DNA of 64,000 bases from Pseudeuparius sepicola (taxonomy: Eukaryota > Arthropoda > Insecta > Coleoptera > Anthribidae). The notes under the pieces were generated by a model. The model saw nothing but the letters and a program-made list of their open reading frames with translations. It was not told where the DNA came from and searched no databases. Of this stretch, positions 13,573 to 23,941 are shown piece after piece (positions within the stretch are counted from its first letter, which is position 1; every line of letters begins with the position of its first letter). Made by a program: the position numbers and the translations under genes. The DNA is taken from the NCBI GenBank assembly GCA_963920635.1, contig OY987299.1, positions 63,532,692-63,596,691 on the forward strand. The letters are read 5' to 3'.

Positions 13573-14895
13573 CGATGACACTCAAAATCCCGTAATGAAG
13601 AATGCAATTGAGGTGGTTTCGTATTTATATTTTAACAAAAAAATATGTTGACAAAAGCCGCAGCTATATAGGTAATTTGATTCCCTACAGTTTTTCTTAT
13701 TTTTATTTGTAACTTTTTTATTTTACGAATTATAGAAGAAAACGCCGCTTAATGAACCCACAACTTGTAAAATAACGAAGTTATAAAAGAAATTCATAAA
13801 GCAAGGTTGCAGACAACTTTTTTATCTACAATTTTTATCAGTGTTTTTTTTTTGTTATAAATAAGTAAGAAACCATTCCTATTGCAAGGTCTATAACGAG
13901 GGTCTAAGTGTGATCTTTTTGGTTGGATAGGTACTCAGAAAACAATGAGTAACCTTAAAAAATTACTTTCCCGCAAATTTTCATTTGAAAAATTATATCG
14001 TTACTGGACTACAAAAGGGAGGGCCCCGATGCAGAATTCTGCACCGGGGCTCCAAGACCCCTAGCTACGCTACTGAACTTAGTTATATGCCTGGCTGTAA
14101 GTCAAATCGTAATAATAACTTGAAGAAGCTAGGTTTTCTCTGTTTGACGGCAAGCGGTCAACTTTTATTCGTTTTGGGCTTTCCAAAGGACGAAAATTTA
14201 AAAATAATATGATTAAGGGCCAAGTGCATAGAGAAACTAAAGTACCCTTTAAAATTAAAAGAGCTTTCTAGCAATCCAACCATTGTTTAGTATTGATGCA
14301 AAAGTTTCTTTACCTAATGTTAAAGTCGAAAGATAATTTAGTTGAATGTATTATGAAATTGACCCTAACTGCCATTTCAATCAGAAGAGATTACTCTCCT
14401 TCACAACATGCTGTTCTCTGTTCGCTTGTTGTTTGAATTTTTATGAAAATTTAAAAATAAGGGAAGGTAGGTAATCATCACTTGCTTGATGGCGCACTTT
14501 GCGAAAAATTCTCACAAAAATTCGACTTACAACAGAATGTAATCCCCTTTATTTGCCCAAATTTACCATATTATTTTTTGTCTAAAATGTACCTTTCCAC
14601 ACCAGAAATCGTACTTATTATTACTTATAGTATATTATGTGTATATTTTGTTACTTGTACTGCTTTTATTGTTTGTTAAACAAACCTACCTACTTACTTA
14701 GGTACCCAATTATTGAAACAAAGTTCACAAATTTATCTAATTATAATTAAAAAGAGGGTTGAACATTTAGTAGAAAAGATAAACTAAGCCAAAGTGCAGA
14801 CTGCTCTATACTGCATAGACCCGTTGAACCGTCCCACTGCGGCGTTGCCACATGTTTGCCCAGTGCTTGTAAGCTTGAGAAGGTTGTGCTAGTAC

Positions 14896-15269
14896 TGTAA
14901 CGAAGTTACCAAATTTTGCCAAGTTTTCCGCTTGCTTCTCACCGCTAAGTCCATGCCGGCAAACGTTACATTTTACCGCGAAGCCCTAGTAAAAAAGTGT
15001 CCGCCCGAACCGCCGATAGAGGGAACCGCGGGTGCAGCCGGCAGAAGCCGTTGCCGACCACCGGGAGTTTTGAGCTTTAGAATTAAGTCTTTATTTTTGT
15101 ACATAGTTTGGGGGGATGATACACGGGGTGCTTCGGTAAAAACAGTGGCTTCATTTCATCCCTTGCAAACTTCCCTGCTCGACGAATCTTAGACCGCACC
15201 ACTCCTGGCGCCTGAGCAGAAGACGATAAAAGGAGGCCAAACAACACCTAAGGCCTAAACTACCTTACA
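14896..15269 (+). mobile_element. Solo LTR, TGTAACGAAGTTAC family
   Basis: Begins TGTAACGAAGTTACC and ends ACCTTACA, with complementary tips TGTAA/TTACA and a 4-bp target duplication GTAC on both sides (14892-14895; 15270-15273). A GC-rich body precedes a possible TATA-like GATAAAAGG at about 15225. The TG...CA ends and 4-bp duplication fit a Ty3/Gypsy-type LTR. No internal region is attached. Related blocks start at 43227 and 63247. Confidence 0.7.
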
Positions 15270-15810
15270 GTACGACAAACGTGTATAAATAAAAGTTACT
15301 CAGGGTAGGAAACTGTGTACGATGAAAACATTTTTGACAATCCTGTCCTACTTTGAGTTTCCTCCAATATTTTCCAAAATACAAAGTAGGCCTAGAATTG
15401 TTAAATTTTGTCATCATGCGCAGTTTTCCATTCTGGGTAAGTTTTGTTAATACAGTTTTGTCACACTACCCACAGAAAATTATTTAATGTAAGAAAAACA
15501 AGAAAAAATAAACAAATCAAAATAGGTCTGACGCTTTGAAATGTTGTACACCTAAGTAACTTACCAAGCTGAATAAATTTTCTTTATGATTTTTTTCAGT
15601 ATATCTACAGTTTACTCTTATGCTAATTAACTTTTTTTTTTAATTTTCGTGTCACCCAGCATAAATAATGTTAATTTTTTTCATGGCAATTTTATTTTAA
15701 GGACAAGCAGACTTTTTTTTATCAAGAATGACTTTTTCGAAAAATTTAAAATAAAAATTGTACAAGTAGGTATAGTTAAGTCTTAAGTCAATCTTGGTTC
15801 ACACTGTATA

Positions 15811-17139
15811 TGATGATTTTTTTTAGGACTACCATCGCGATTTTCTCGCTTATTTTGCGTCCTACAAAAAAAACTTAAGAAACAAAATGTGACAATTTTG
15901 GAAAGCTAGGTGGTACTGAAAAAGAAATCGACATCCATGGCCAACCCTTACCTTGTTCAGGTCAAAATTAGGGTTTACCGTCTATTTTATGGTAAGGGCT
16001 TTTTGTAGAGCCTGCTTTAGTATAGTGATGGATTTGGAAGTGAACCTAATTGAAAAATAATGAGTTTTATAGTGCGCGTTCATATAGATTTCAGGGCAAA
16101 ACATTAATTTTTGGGGTCACACTGTGTTGAGTGGGTTACATTGAAGTATTTCTTGATAGAGTGTTTCAACACATTTTTTGTTAAGTCGTCCTGTCATTCA
16201 CCGATGTGGTGTAAGTTTTTTTATTTAATGCTTTGTGTACACTGCTTTTGTGAAATCTCATAAAATGTATCCACTTTTAGTTTCGGTGATACTCTATTTT
16301 TGTTTTGGAGAAAGACTTGTAAGAAATCAAGATTCTTTATTAATTAAACTGTATTACAACTAAAATCGTGAACAAATGTTGTGTACCGGGCTATCCCGGT
16401 AACTATAAAAGCATCGATAAAAGTAGTAGTGAAAAGGCGTACACACTTTCAAGTTTCCTAAGTGCGATGACTTTCGTACCTACTCAGCGAGTTCGGGCTA
16501 CTCACAGAGAGGATTTTCAAGTTTCCTCACACACTGTCGTGAGTATCTATTTACCTACATAAATCTGAAATCAGAATGTTTTGTTGTCTTCACTCTTCAA
16601 GAGGTTTAAATGTTAAACAATATCTGCTTCTGTACGACTAGCTACTCTCATAATACGTTCGATCAAAATAGCTACACCTACATGGTATGTATAGTTCTTC
16701 CAGTATTAATTTAAACGGCAAATGCTTTATAATTTGGAAAAGAAATGCGCAGAAATTTACAGCTGTATAGCGGCGGCTTGTTTTGCCGACTAAAGTTTTG
16801 TTTGCTATTTCAAAATGGGATGACGAATATTGCCATATACCTATACCTACTTGTCTTATTACTAATATACTGACAAACATTCCCTCTGCAATAAATTAAA
16901 TTCGCGTTAATCAAGCGAATTTTCCTTTAATTCAGGTTTTTCACAAGCGTAAATCTCCTGTATTATTTGATATGCACAGTTTTGTGATTTTGAAAAAATT
17001 GCTGGCAATTGAAAAATTTTTGAATGAACTTTTAGCTTGCTCAATTATTTGGCAGAAAATTTCAAACTATGATATTTCCCCTGATTCTGACTGCAAAGTT
17101 CACTCTCTACTTCTCAACTGTGGCAGAAAATTAACAACA
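15811..17139. other. Unassigned intergenic DNA
   Basis: AT-rich sequence with only short, compositionally random open frames. No recognised domain, RNA or repeat boundary. Confidence 0.5.
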
Positions 17140-17440
17140 ACAACCTGCGTGTGAAGCAGGTCGAGAAGATCGCGAAGTACAAAGACTTAGAAGAACGAAT
17201 TAGAAGGCAATGGGACATGGAGAACTTTCAGACGATTCCAATTATTGTGTCAACAACTGGTGTTATGCCAAAGACTTTGCTGAGAAACATCAACGAGCTG
17301 GGTCTAACAGATAATCTTTACAGGTCCATGCAGAAAGCTGTACTACTTGCGACAACCTGAACCGTCAGGAAATTCATGGGGAATGCAGGAACATCCAACA
17401 ACATCAATGTCATCTAAGACAAGATTACATGGCAGAGGTC
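17140..17440 (+). pseudogene. Non-LTR retrotransposon C-terminal fragment
   Basis: The frame 17151-17360 encodes a segment with AKYKDLE, an RQW block, IPIIVSTTGV and a terminal LYRSMQKAVLLAT block. This order is familiar from the C-terminal tail of many invertebrate LINE polyproteins, which end in a Q(K)xALLGTxxxxRKxL motif. Here the reading stops at 17358 and resumes as TVRKFMG, so it is decayed. All the catalytic reverse transcriptase is missing upstream. A SINE with an (AAT)n tail follows. The clade cannot be fixed from this piece. Confidence 0.6.
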
Positions 17441-17514
17441 TCGTCCGAGCCAGATACTCATTGTATCCGGGATATCCGGGATCTAAGTGAATGTTTCCTG
17501 TATAGAGGAAGTGC

Positions 17515-17965
17515 GAAATAATAATACTAATAATAATAATCCTCGCCCTTACGATACTTCAAACTAATAGAAGTACCCAAGAAGAAACTGAATATTTTCG
17601 TTGTCATTTGCTGCTAGGATCCACTTTTCCTTATAGAACGAGGATAGCATTCGCTCAGGTACTACCGAAAACCCTAGAAAACCTTAGTAATCCCAATAAG
17701 TGTAGGGCAATTATTAAATCACACTGATAAACCTATAATAAGGAGCAATAGCTTGAATCCACAATTTGTTGAGCTCTTTTGGCCATCATCGGTGATTTCC
17801 TATAAAGACATGTGCAATGTGCATGCATCTGCCTCTACCTAGATTCGAGCCAAGGTCGAATAAAGATAACACAGTTATCACGCGTGCCTTGTTAGGGTGT
17901 CACCCGCATCACTAAAAGCAACTAATCAACATACTTTATCTAACTGTTGCCTGTCAGATAGCGGT
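17515..17965 (-). mobile_element. tRNA-headed SINE, copy 1
   Basis: On the minus strand a tRNA-like head (B-box-like GGCTCGAATC, complement near 17850) is followed by a body that matches the copy at 24778-25130 over several blocks (GAGCGAATGCTATCCT; GTTTTCTAG; CACT(T/G)GGATT) and ends in an (ATT)n tail at about 17520-17541. The head plus body plus simple tail is SINE architecture. Boundaries are approximate. Confidence 0.6.
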
Positions 17966-17988
17966 CTAATCAGAAATATAGTTTACCT

Positions 17989-18867
17989 ATGAATTCTTCA
18001 GGTAGTGAAAACGGACACCTCCGAATACCAGGAAGTTTGCGGAACACGTCCGTGACAATTTACTACCTGAAAAATCAAAGGAAAGCTATGAAAATGTATA
18101 TCGCAAATTTATGGATTGGCGAGGAGAAAATGGTACAATTGATTTTCTGAACATGTTTTATTGGGATATTTTGGCAAAATTGCTAAGAAATTGAAAATAT
18201 CCTCATTATGGGCAATATACTAAATGTTAAGAAGTGTAATTATAAAAGCACAATGTAGATATTGAAAATTGTTCCAAATTGAAAGCTTACTTAAAACTAC
18301 AGTCGGATGGCTTTAAAATTAAAAAATCCAGATCAAATAAAACATTTATGAACGAAGCTCCTGATTTAGTGATGTGCAGTACTTGTTGATAAAGGTTTGA
18401 ATGAAAATTGTAAAAGATAGTCGTTCATTCTCACTTTACTTGTAGGTTGTTGCAATTATTGGAATATGTTACAACTCTCTGGTATACATTAAACTCCGTC
18501 AACAAGCAATGAATCCTGGCATAAATCAATTTTTCTCAACTCTGGCGGCTGGAGGGTATGTCGACAATTCAATCAATGGGTAAAAAAACTCTAACAGCAA
18601 ACAAAATTGTTGAATCAATTGAAAACAATTATTAACAAACATTAACGTCAGAGGTTACTACTATTACTACTAGGTACTACTGCAACTTACATGTACAATA
18701 ATATGCGTCAGAATTATGTTCATGAGGAGTTGGCCATGGAAGTACCATCCACTTCATCTCACTACCAATGTAAACCTTCTGTAATACTAGTGCAGGACCC
18801 CCCAGATAAAGGTCCTTTAATAATACAAAATTGCCAAAATCTTGCAATTAATTTCTATAATAAGTGA
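17989..18867 (+). pseudogene. Crypton tyrosine-recombinase pseudogene
   Basis: Pieces of a Crypton-type tyrosine recombinase occur in order across shifted frames. They are an acidic start at 17989, then LLPEKSKESYENVY and RKFMDWR (about 18050-18110), SLWAIY (about 18208), KLKAYLKLQSDGFKIKKS (about 18280-18330), NEAPD (18355), then GGYVDNSINGKK (about 18555), equivalent to the segment carrying the catalytic tyrosine, and a Cys/Asn-rich tail ending NFYNK. The central part with the catalytic Arg and His boxes is missing, and there are several frameshifts. The blocks parallel the pseudogene at 33132-34328, but the divergence suggests a different Crypton lineage. Confidence 0.72.
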
Positions 18868-19278
18868 GTATTGAGTACTGTTAAATTAATACATTGACGT
18901 TTCTTAGTTATAAATTATTTTATATGTTTGCTATTGTTATAAATAAAAAAATATAATTAATGTCTTGTATTATGGCTGTGTTGACTAATTTTAGTAATGA
19001 AAATAACGGGTTTGCAGCCAAAAAATATTTATTATGCTTCTTTCAAATAACCAAGTTTCCGTTCAATGTTTTTAAAAAAATATATTTCAAGTTATTTTTC
19101 TTTCGGACACAACTCGATTTGTAATATTAGGTATTAGGTACATATTCGTGGAATTACAGCACTTGCCGCTGCGCGGTTCGTGAGCAACTTTTCCCCTCGT
19201 ACGTAATATAAGCTCCTTACAACCGTCGCTATGTAATATATTATTTTACCCTAACCTAACCCAACATATATATTTCAT
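18868..19278. other. Unassigned AT-rich DNA
   Basis: Nothing recognised apart from two or three CCTAAC repeats at about 19249-19261, too few to call telomeric. Confidence 0.5.
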
Positions 19279-20550
19279 ATGCCGAACAAAGTAAAGCTAT
19301 TCAATCTTATTTACCGAAACGGCAGTATACCTTCTGATTGGTTGAAATCTACTTTTGTCTCGCTCCCCAAAAACGCGAAAGCCAAGAACTGTGGAGATTA
19401 TCGTCTTAATAGCCTGATGAGCCATGTGCTTAAACTCTTCTTGAAAATAATACACAAAAGAATATATGCGAAGTGCGAGACAATGATGGGTGACTCTCAG
19501 TTTGGTTTCCGCAATGGCTTTGGAACAAGGGAGGTACTATTTGGCATACAGGTCCTTATCCAAAGGTGCCGGGACAGGTCGGTGACCGTTTACGCATGTT
19601 TCATCGATTACGAAAAAGCCTTTGATAAAGTTAAGCACGAAAAACTGATCACAAAGAAATAGGACTGGAACAACGAGACCTCAGAATAATATCCAACCTT
19701 TACTGGAACCAAAGTGCTCCCATAAAAATCGAGAACACCGCGTCCGACGAGATCAAATTCCTGAGGGGCGTCCGTTAAGGATGCATTTTGTCACCCGTTA
19801 TTCAATGTGTATTCCAACAGGATATTTCAAGAGTCTTTGGATGAATGCGACGAGGGGATATCTGTCAATGGGATTATTATCAACAATCTGAGGTATGCGG
19901 ATGGCACGGTTCTTGTTGCCGACTCCCTGGAAGGACTGCAGGAACTGGTAAGCCGCGTGACGGCTGCAAGCTCAGAGGCCGGCCTTAGCCTGAATGTGAG
20001 AAAGACAAAGTGGCTAGCAGTTAGCAAATCAAACAACGTGGACGGACGCCTGGCAATTGACGGTCAACGAATTGAGCGAGTGGAAACTTTTAAATATCTT
20101 GGGTGTCAACTAAATGAGAAATGGGACGGCATGCAGGAGATTCGTATCAGAATAGAACAAGCTCGTGCTTCGTTCCTGAAGATGCAGAAGAAATTTAAGC
20201 TTACCTCTGCACATCCGAATGCTTCGCTGTTACGTGTTCAGCATACTGTTTTATGGAATGGAGGCTTGGACTTGACAGATGCGATGTGCAAAAAATTGGA
20301 GGCCTTTGAAATGTGGACGTACAGAAGGCTATTGAGAATCTCCTGGGTAGAAAGAATGCGTAACACCGAGGTACTTCGACGCCTCGAAAAACAGCTGGAA
20401 GTTCTGTTTTCACTAAAAAAGCGCAAACTGGAGTATTTCGGTCACATCTTAAGGAATGACAAATATCGACTTTTAAAGCTTATTATAGAAGGGAAGATCG
20501 AAGGACGAAGTGGCCCGGGTAGAAGAAGGATATCCTGGCTAAAAAACTGA
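19279..20550 (+). pseudogene. LINE reverse transcriptase pseudogene with YADG in place of YADD
   Basis: Two open stretches cover much of a non-LTR reverse transcriptase. 19279-19662 carries LPKNAKAKNCGDYR, DSQFGFRNGFGTREV and ACFIDYEKAFDKV. 19807-20550 carries the palm motif as YADGTVLVA, then GLSLNVRKTK, FKYLGC and a C-terminal GHILR...GRRRISWL block typical of RTE-like and related LINEs. Between them is a frameshift, and the usual RGVRQGC reads RGVR-stop-GC. The catalytic YADD aspartate is Gly. The endonuclease and 5' end are absent. This is a dead, 5'-truncated copy; I cannot place it in a clade with certainty. Confidence 0.88.
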
Positions 20551-20719
20551 CGATATGTCTATATTTTTTTGTATATTAATTATGGTTTTTGAAAAATTGA
20601 ATTAAATTGTCAAAATATATTATTTGTGTCTTGAAAATCAGTTTTTCTAAGTGACGCTATCTCTTGTAACTTACAAGCATTCGTATTCGAGGCCCTGATT
20701 CACTTTGTGGATCTAGATC

Positions 20720-21042
20720 AAGAATTAGCTCGTGAGTCGTGGCGATAGAAGACAAGCGATTGTAGGCGTCCCGCTGTTAGTTGTTAATCGTTGTGTTTTA
20801 TATTGTCACATTCTGCTGCGATCACGTGGTACAAATCCAGTCCACGTGTCACATTCTGAGTGTGCTGCCTCTCGCAGCTCGCCGGAATCACTGAGGGTGT
20901 CGGGACTATGGCGGCTTCACCGATGCTCTGGTCCCGAGCCACGTCTCGCCAACGACTCCAACAGTGCCCCGGAGGACTCTGCTGTCAGCCCCCCAAAAGT
21001 CCAACCCAGGCAAGGTTGCTAAGGAGGGCGATATCTTTTGCC
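20720..21042 (+). other. GC-rich block with a good splice donor; possible exon or LINE leader
   Basis: Clearly richer in G+C than its surroundings. It has a pyrimidine-rich stretch ending CTCTCGCAG (about 20879) and a strong donor TTTGCCAG/GTGAGA at 21042/21043. All three frames stay open for long stretches between them, so the coding frame cannot be chosen. No known domain. It could be a host exon, the start of a LINE, or part of an LTR. Confidence 0.3.
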
Positions 21043-21496
21043 AGGTGAGACTCATCGGGGATGGTCAGAGATCGAGTGGCTGCTATGGACGAGCGGTATC
21101 CACTGACTCTTACTTTGAAACTGCGCTGATTTTATACTCGTAGATTCTTCTGAATCGGCGAGTGAACTTTGATCTACCTTATGTTTATCTTATAGAACAA
21201 TCCTTGTGTTTTGATTATTGACCATCACTTCTATAGATACTAACTTTGATGTTAAATTTACTTTTGTTTTTGTTTGGTAGAAATGAATTTAAATAATTCG
21301 GTCATCGGTTCACAGAGATGGCACTTAGTTGACAATATTGTATGTTAAAACTTATAAATTAGTCTTTCTCAAGGCCCTGCTAAAACGTTCTAAGCGTGAT
21401 GTAAGTTATTATAAGCTATAGATACGTAGAATTCTCAACTATAACAGAGCTATTAATTCTCTTCCGCAAGGGACCGAAATAAGGGAAAAGATCGTA

Positions 21497-22999
21497 TACA
21501 GGGTGAGTGTTTTTCGATGCCCACTATAGGGATCTCGGAAACTAGCGGAGCCAGAACAAAGGTTAAATGGGGAAAGAATTGCAGTTTTGAATGCTCAATC
21601 TAATGCCCCCTCTGGATTTTTAAAAAATTTCATGGCTCACTAGATATTTTGAAGAGAATGATTTTTTGCTATTTCATCAGATCCCTGTAGCTCCGTTATT
21701 TCTGATTATACAGAAAAACAGTAGAGACAAAAATTGCAGATAATTTTCGGCTTAATAAGATAATCTTATCCAATTTTTTATGTTGTTTGTGCTTTTTGAG
21801 ATATGACATACTTAAACTTGTGTTTTTTTAAATGTAAATCATAGTTGGCTGTGGCCTTATCAAATCGCCCATTTTTTGAGCTTTCCAAAAATATAATACT
21901 CGGCATAGTTATTTTAAAAAATAAAATAGCTATGGCTAATTTTCTGATTTTTTTTTTAATTTTCACATAGTCAGCCATTGAATATTTTCATAATTATTAC
22001 GTTCTATCTTATAATAATACATACCTACTTCAAACTTTCAAATATTTTATTTTTAGCTGGTAACAAAATGTAACAAAATAAAACAAAAATTATCATGATG
22101 GAGCTCCACCACATAATTATTTGCCCGTAAGAAATTACCTAGATCAGCTCTATCCAAATAGTTGGATAGGGAGAAATAGACCTATTTCCTGGCAGCCCCG
22201 ATCCCCCGATTTGTCTGTTTTGGATTTCTTTTTGTGGGGAACAGTACAAAATAAAGTATGAGACAATTGTTGAATTAAGAGCAGCTGTTTTAGAAGCAAT
22301 TGCCAGTATTGACAGGCACTCTCTAAGAAAGGCAGTTTTAAAAAGAGGCGATATTTGCTTAAATAATAATGGTGGATTGTTTGAACACCTTTTTTATTTT
22401 AAAAGGTGACCTTTTAAAATAATAATAATTTGAATTGGAGTTTTTTAATTTTTGTTTTATTTTCTTACATTTTGTTACCAGCTAAAAATAAAATATTTGA
22501 AAGTTTGAAGTATGTGAAACTATGTGAAAATGTATGTGAAAATTTAAAAAAATCAGAAAATTAGCCATAGCTCTTTTATTTTTTATAATAACTATGCCGA
22601 GCATTATATCTTTAGAAAGCTCAAAAAATGGCCGATTTGATAAGGCCACAGCCAACTATGATTTACATTTAAAAAAACAAAAGTTTATGTCATATCTCAA
22701 AAATCACGAACAACATAAAAAATTGGATAAAATTATCTTATTAAGCCCAAATATATCTACAATTTTTGTCTCTACAGTTTTTCTGTATAATCAGAAATAA
22801 CGGAGCTACAGAGATCTGATGAAATAGCAAAAAATCACTCTTTTCGAAATATCTAGTGAGCCATGGACTTTTCTAAAAATCCAAAAGGGGCATTAGATTG
22901 AGCATTCAAAACTGCAATTCTTTCCCCATTTAACCTTTGTTCTAGCTCTGCTAGTTTCCGAGATCCCCATAGTGGGCATCGAAAAAAGCTCACCCTGTA
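21497..22999. mobile_element. Mariner/IS630-type element with about 450-bp inverted repeats
   Basis: Tips TACAGGGTGAG at 21497 and its complement ending at 22999, with TA on both sides (21495-21496; 23000-23001), the Tc1/mariner hallmark. The arms run about 21497-21960 and 22540-22999 and match nearly base for base. Between them is the 3' part of a transposase (22097-22409). It is an internally deleted copy that cannot move by itself. Confidence 0.85.
22097..22409 (+). pseudogene. IS630/mariner-like transposase, C-terminal fragment
   Basis: Starts within the second catalytic Asp block as DGAPPHNYLPV, continues WIGRNRPISW, and holds the third acidic block SPDLSVLDFFLWG, then NKV, a two-base loss that puts a stop at about 22260, and IVELRAAVLEAI in the next frame, ending at a TGA at 22407. 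The N-terminal DNA-binding half and first catalytic Asp are missing. The order QDGAPPH to SPDLxxLDFFLWG is typical of DDE_3-type transposases. Confidence 0.85.
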
Positions 23000-23460
23000 T
23001 ATTGAAAGACGAAAAACTGTATTTATTGCATTTAGATGAAACATGAAGTAATTTCTTTACAGTGAAGTTACGCCACCTCTGGATCATATCTAATAATAAA
23101 CCGATGTAGATATGGAAAAAACACCAGTGAAACCTTAAAAAGTAGAACAAGTTTTATCCGTCAAAAATCGACAAAGCCATGTATGTACAAAACAATAACT
23201 GAATTTTTTTATGCAGCCTTTGGCCGCGCAACGTCTCGTAACATTTAAGCTAATGTTTTAATTTTTTTGTAAGTATTCCACAGTTTTAATTTGGATGCTA
23301 TTTTATGGCGTTTAAACAGAATTAATTTTTTTTGTGAACATCCCTATTAAAGAAACGCAAAAATGTAGTTTTATTGGGCGAATGTCACTAGTTACATAAT
23401 TCACTAGTAAAAAATAAAAACGCAGCCATAGTTTTTCCAATAAAACTACATCATACATAC

Positions 23461-23678
23461 CTATTAGATGCACTTCCATCGTAGTCTTCAGTGTGGGATG
23501 CTGCACTACCATAGGAATTATACGACGAGCCGTCGTACCCGTCATTGTGATAGCTGCCTAGAGGCTGAGGTGGAACCCCGCTGGATTTATAACTACCTGA
23601 GAGGAAGTTCCTTTCGTAGGAATTTGGACGTCCATATAAACCTGTCCTGTTCTCTGACGAATACTTGCTTAAAAATTG
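23461..23678 (-). CDS. Tyr/Ser/Gly-rich exon of a probable host structural or cuticular protein
   Basis: A 218-bp open stretch bounded by a strong acceptor (a pyrimidine tract ending TTTCTTGCAG, with the exon starting at 23678) and a strong donor (AATAG/GTATGT at 23461/23460). The frame read from the acceptor gives about 72 residues rich in Tyr, Ser, Gly and Asn (YGRPNSYERNF, GVPPQPLGSYHNDGYDG, SSYNSYGSAASH). Such composition is common in insect cuticular and pro-resilin-like proteins, but no chitin-binding Rebers-Riddiford domain is visible here, so the family is inference. First and last exons were not found. The next element begins 260 bp upstream, so introns are probably full of transposons. 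Confidence 0.6.
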
Positions 23679-23941
23679 CTGCAAGAAAATAGATGGATGT
23701 ATTAGATATAGGTATTTATAATTTTTGATAAACAAGGTGATCCAGAAACAAGTATAGTAGCTTGTTAATCTACTCAAAATAAATCGCTCTTGCTTTTCAT
23801 TCGAAAATTGAGACCAACAAGGTAAGTAAAATACCGAAGCTTGAAATTCACCTACCAAATTTTTGAACGGGTTAAAAAACTGCAAATATGTTAATGTATC
23901 TATATTAAAAATAATTATTAAAATCGTAATTTTTGCAACCT

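Larger units (their letters stand above)
10982..14075. mobile_element. hAT-like element with 8-bp target duplication AACTTAGT
   Basis: Starts CAGTGGCGTAGCTATG and ends with the reverse complement of CAGTAGCGTAGCTAGGG. It is flanked by identical 8-bp direct repeats AACTTAGT at 10974-10981 and 14076-14083. The CAGTGGCG-type tip and 8-bp duplication are standard for the hAT superfamily. Inside are GC-rich subterminal blocks (GGGGCGGCGCCCCG near the left end; GCAGAATTCTGC near the right) and a nested element at 12382-13572. No transposase frame remains, so it is non-autonomous or gutted. Confidence 0.85.
10311..15810. mobile_element. Composite element with about 350-bp terminal inverted repeats
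   Basis: The left arm, about 10311-10665, starts ATACAGCGTGTCCC. The right arm, about 15465-15810, ends with the reverse complement of ATACAGTGTG. Arm landmarks match in order: AAATTTTTCGAAAA, the GGGTGACC/GTGTCACCC block, AGGTGTACAA(T/C)ATTTCAAA, and CTGNGGGTAGT at the inner end. The tips resemble Tc1/mariner-type tips but no transposase is visible. The inside is occupied by a hAT-like element (10982-14075) and a solo LTR (14896-15269). An alternative is two inverted copies of one MITE rather than one mobile unit. Confidence 0.65.

Noticed and set aside
19249..19265. Possible insect telomeric repeat (CCTAA)n
   Set aside because: Only about two to three irregular units, in the middle of transposon debris.
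20201..20426. Minus-strand frames opposite the LINE reverse transcriptase
   Set aside because: They are shadows of the coding plus strand; motifs are only on the plus strand.
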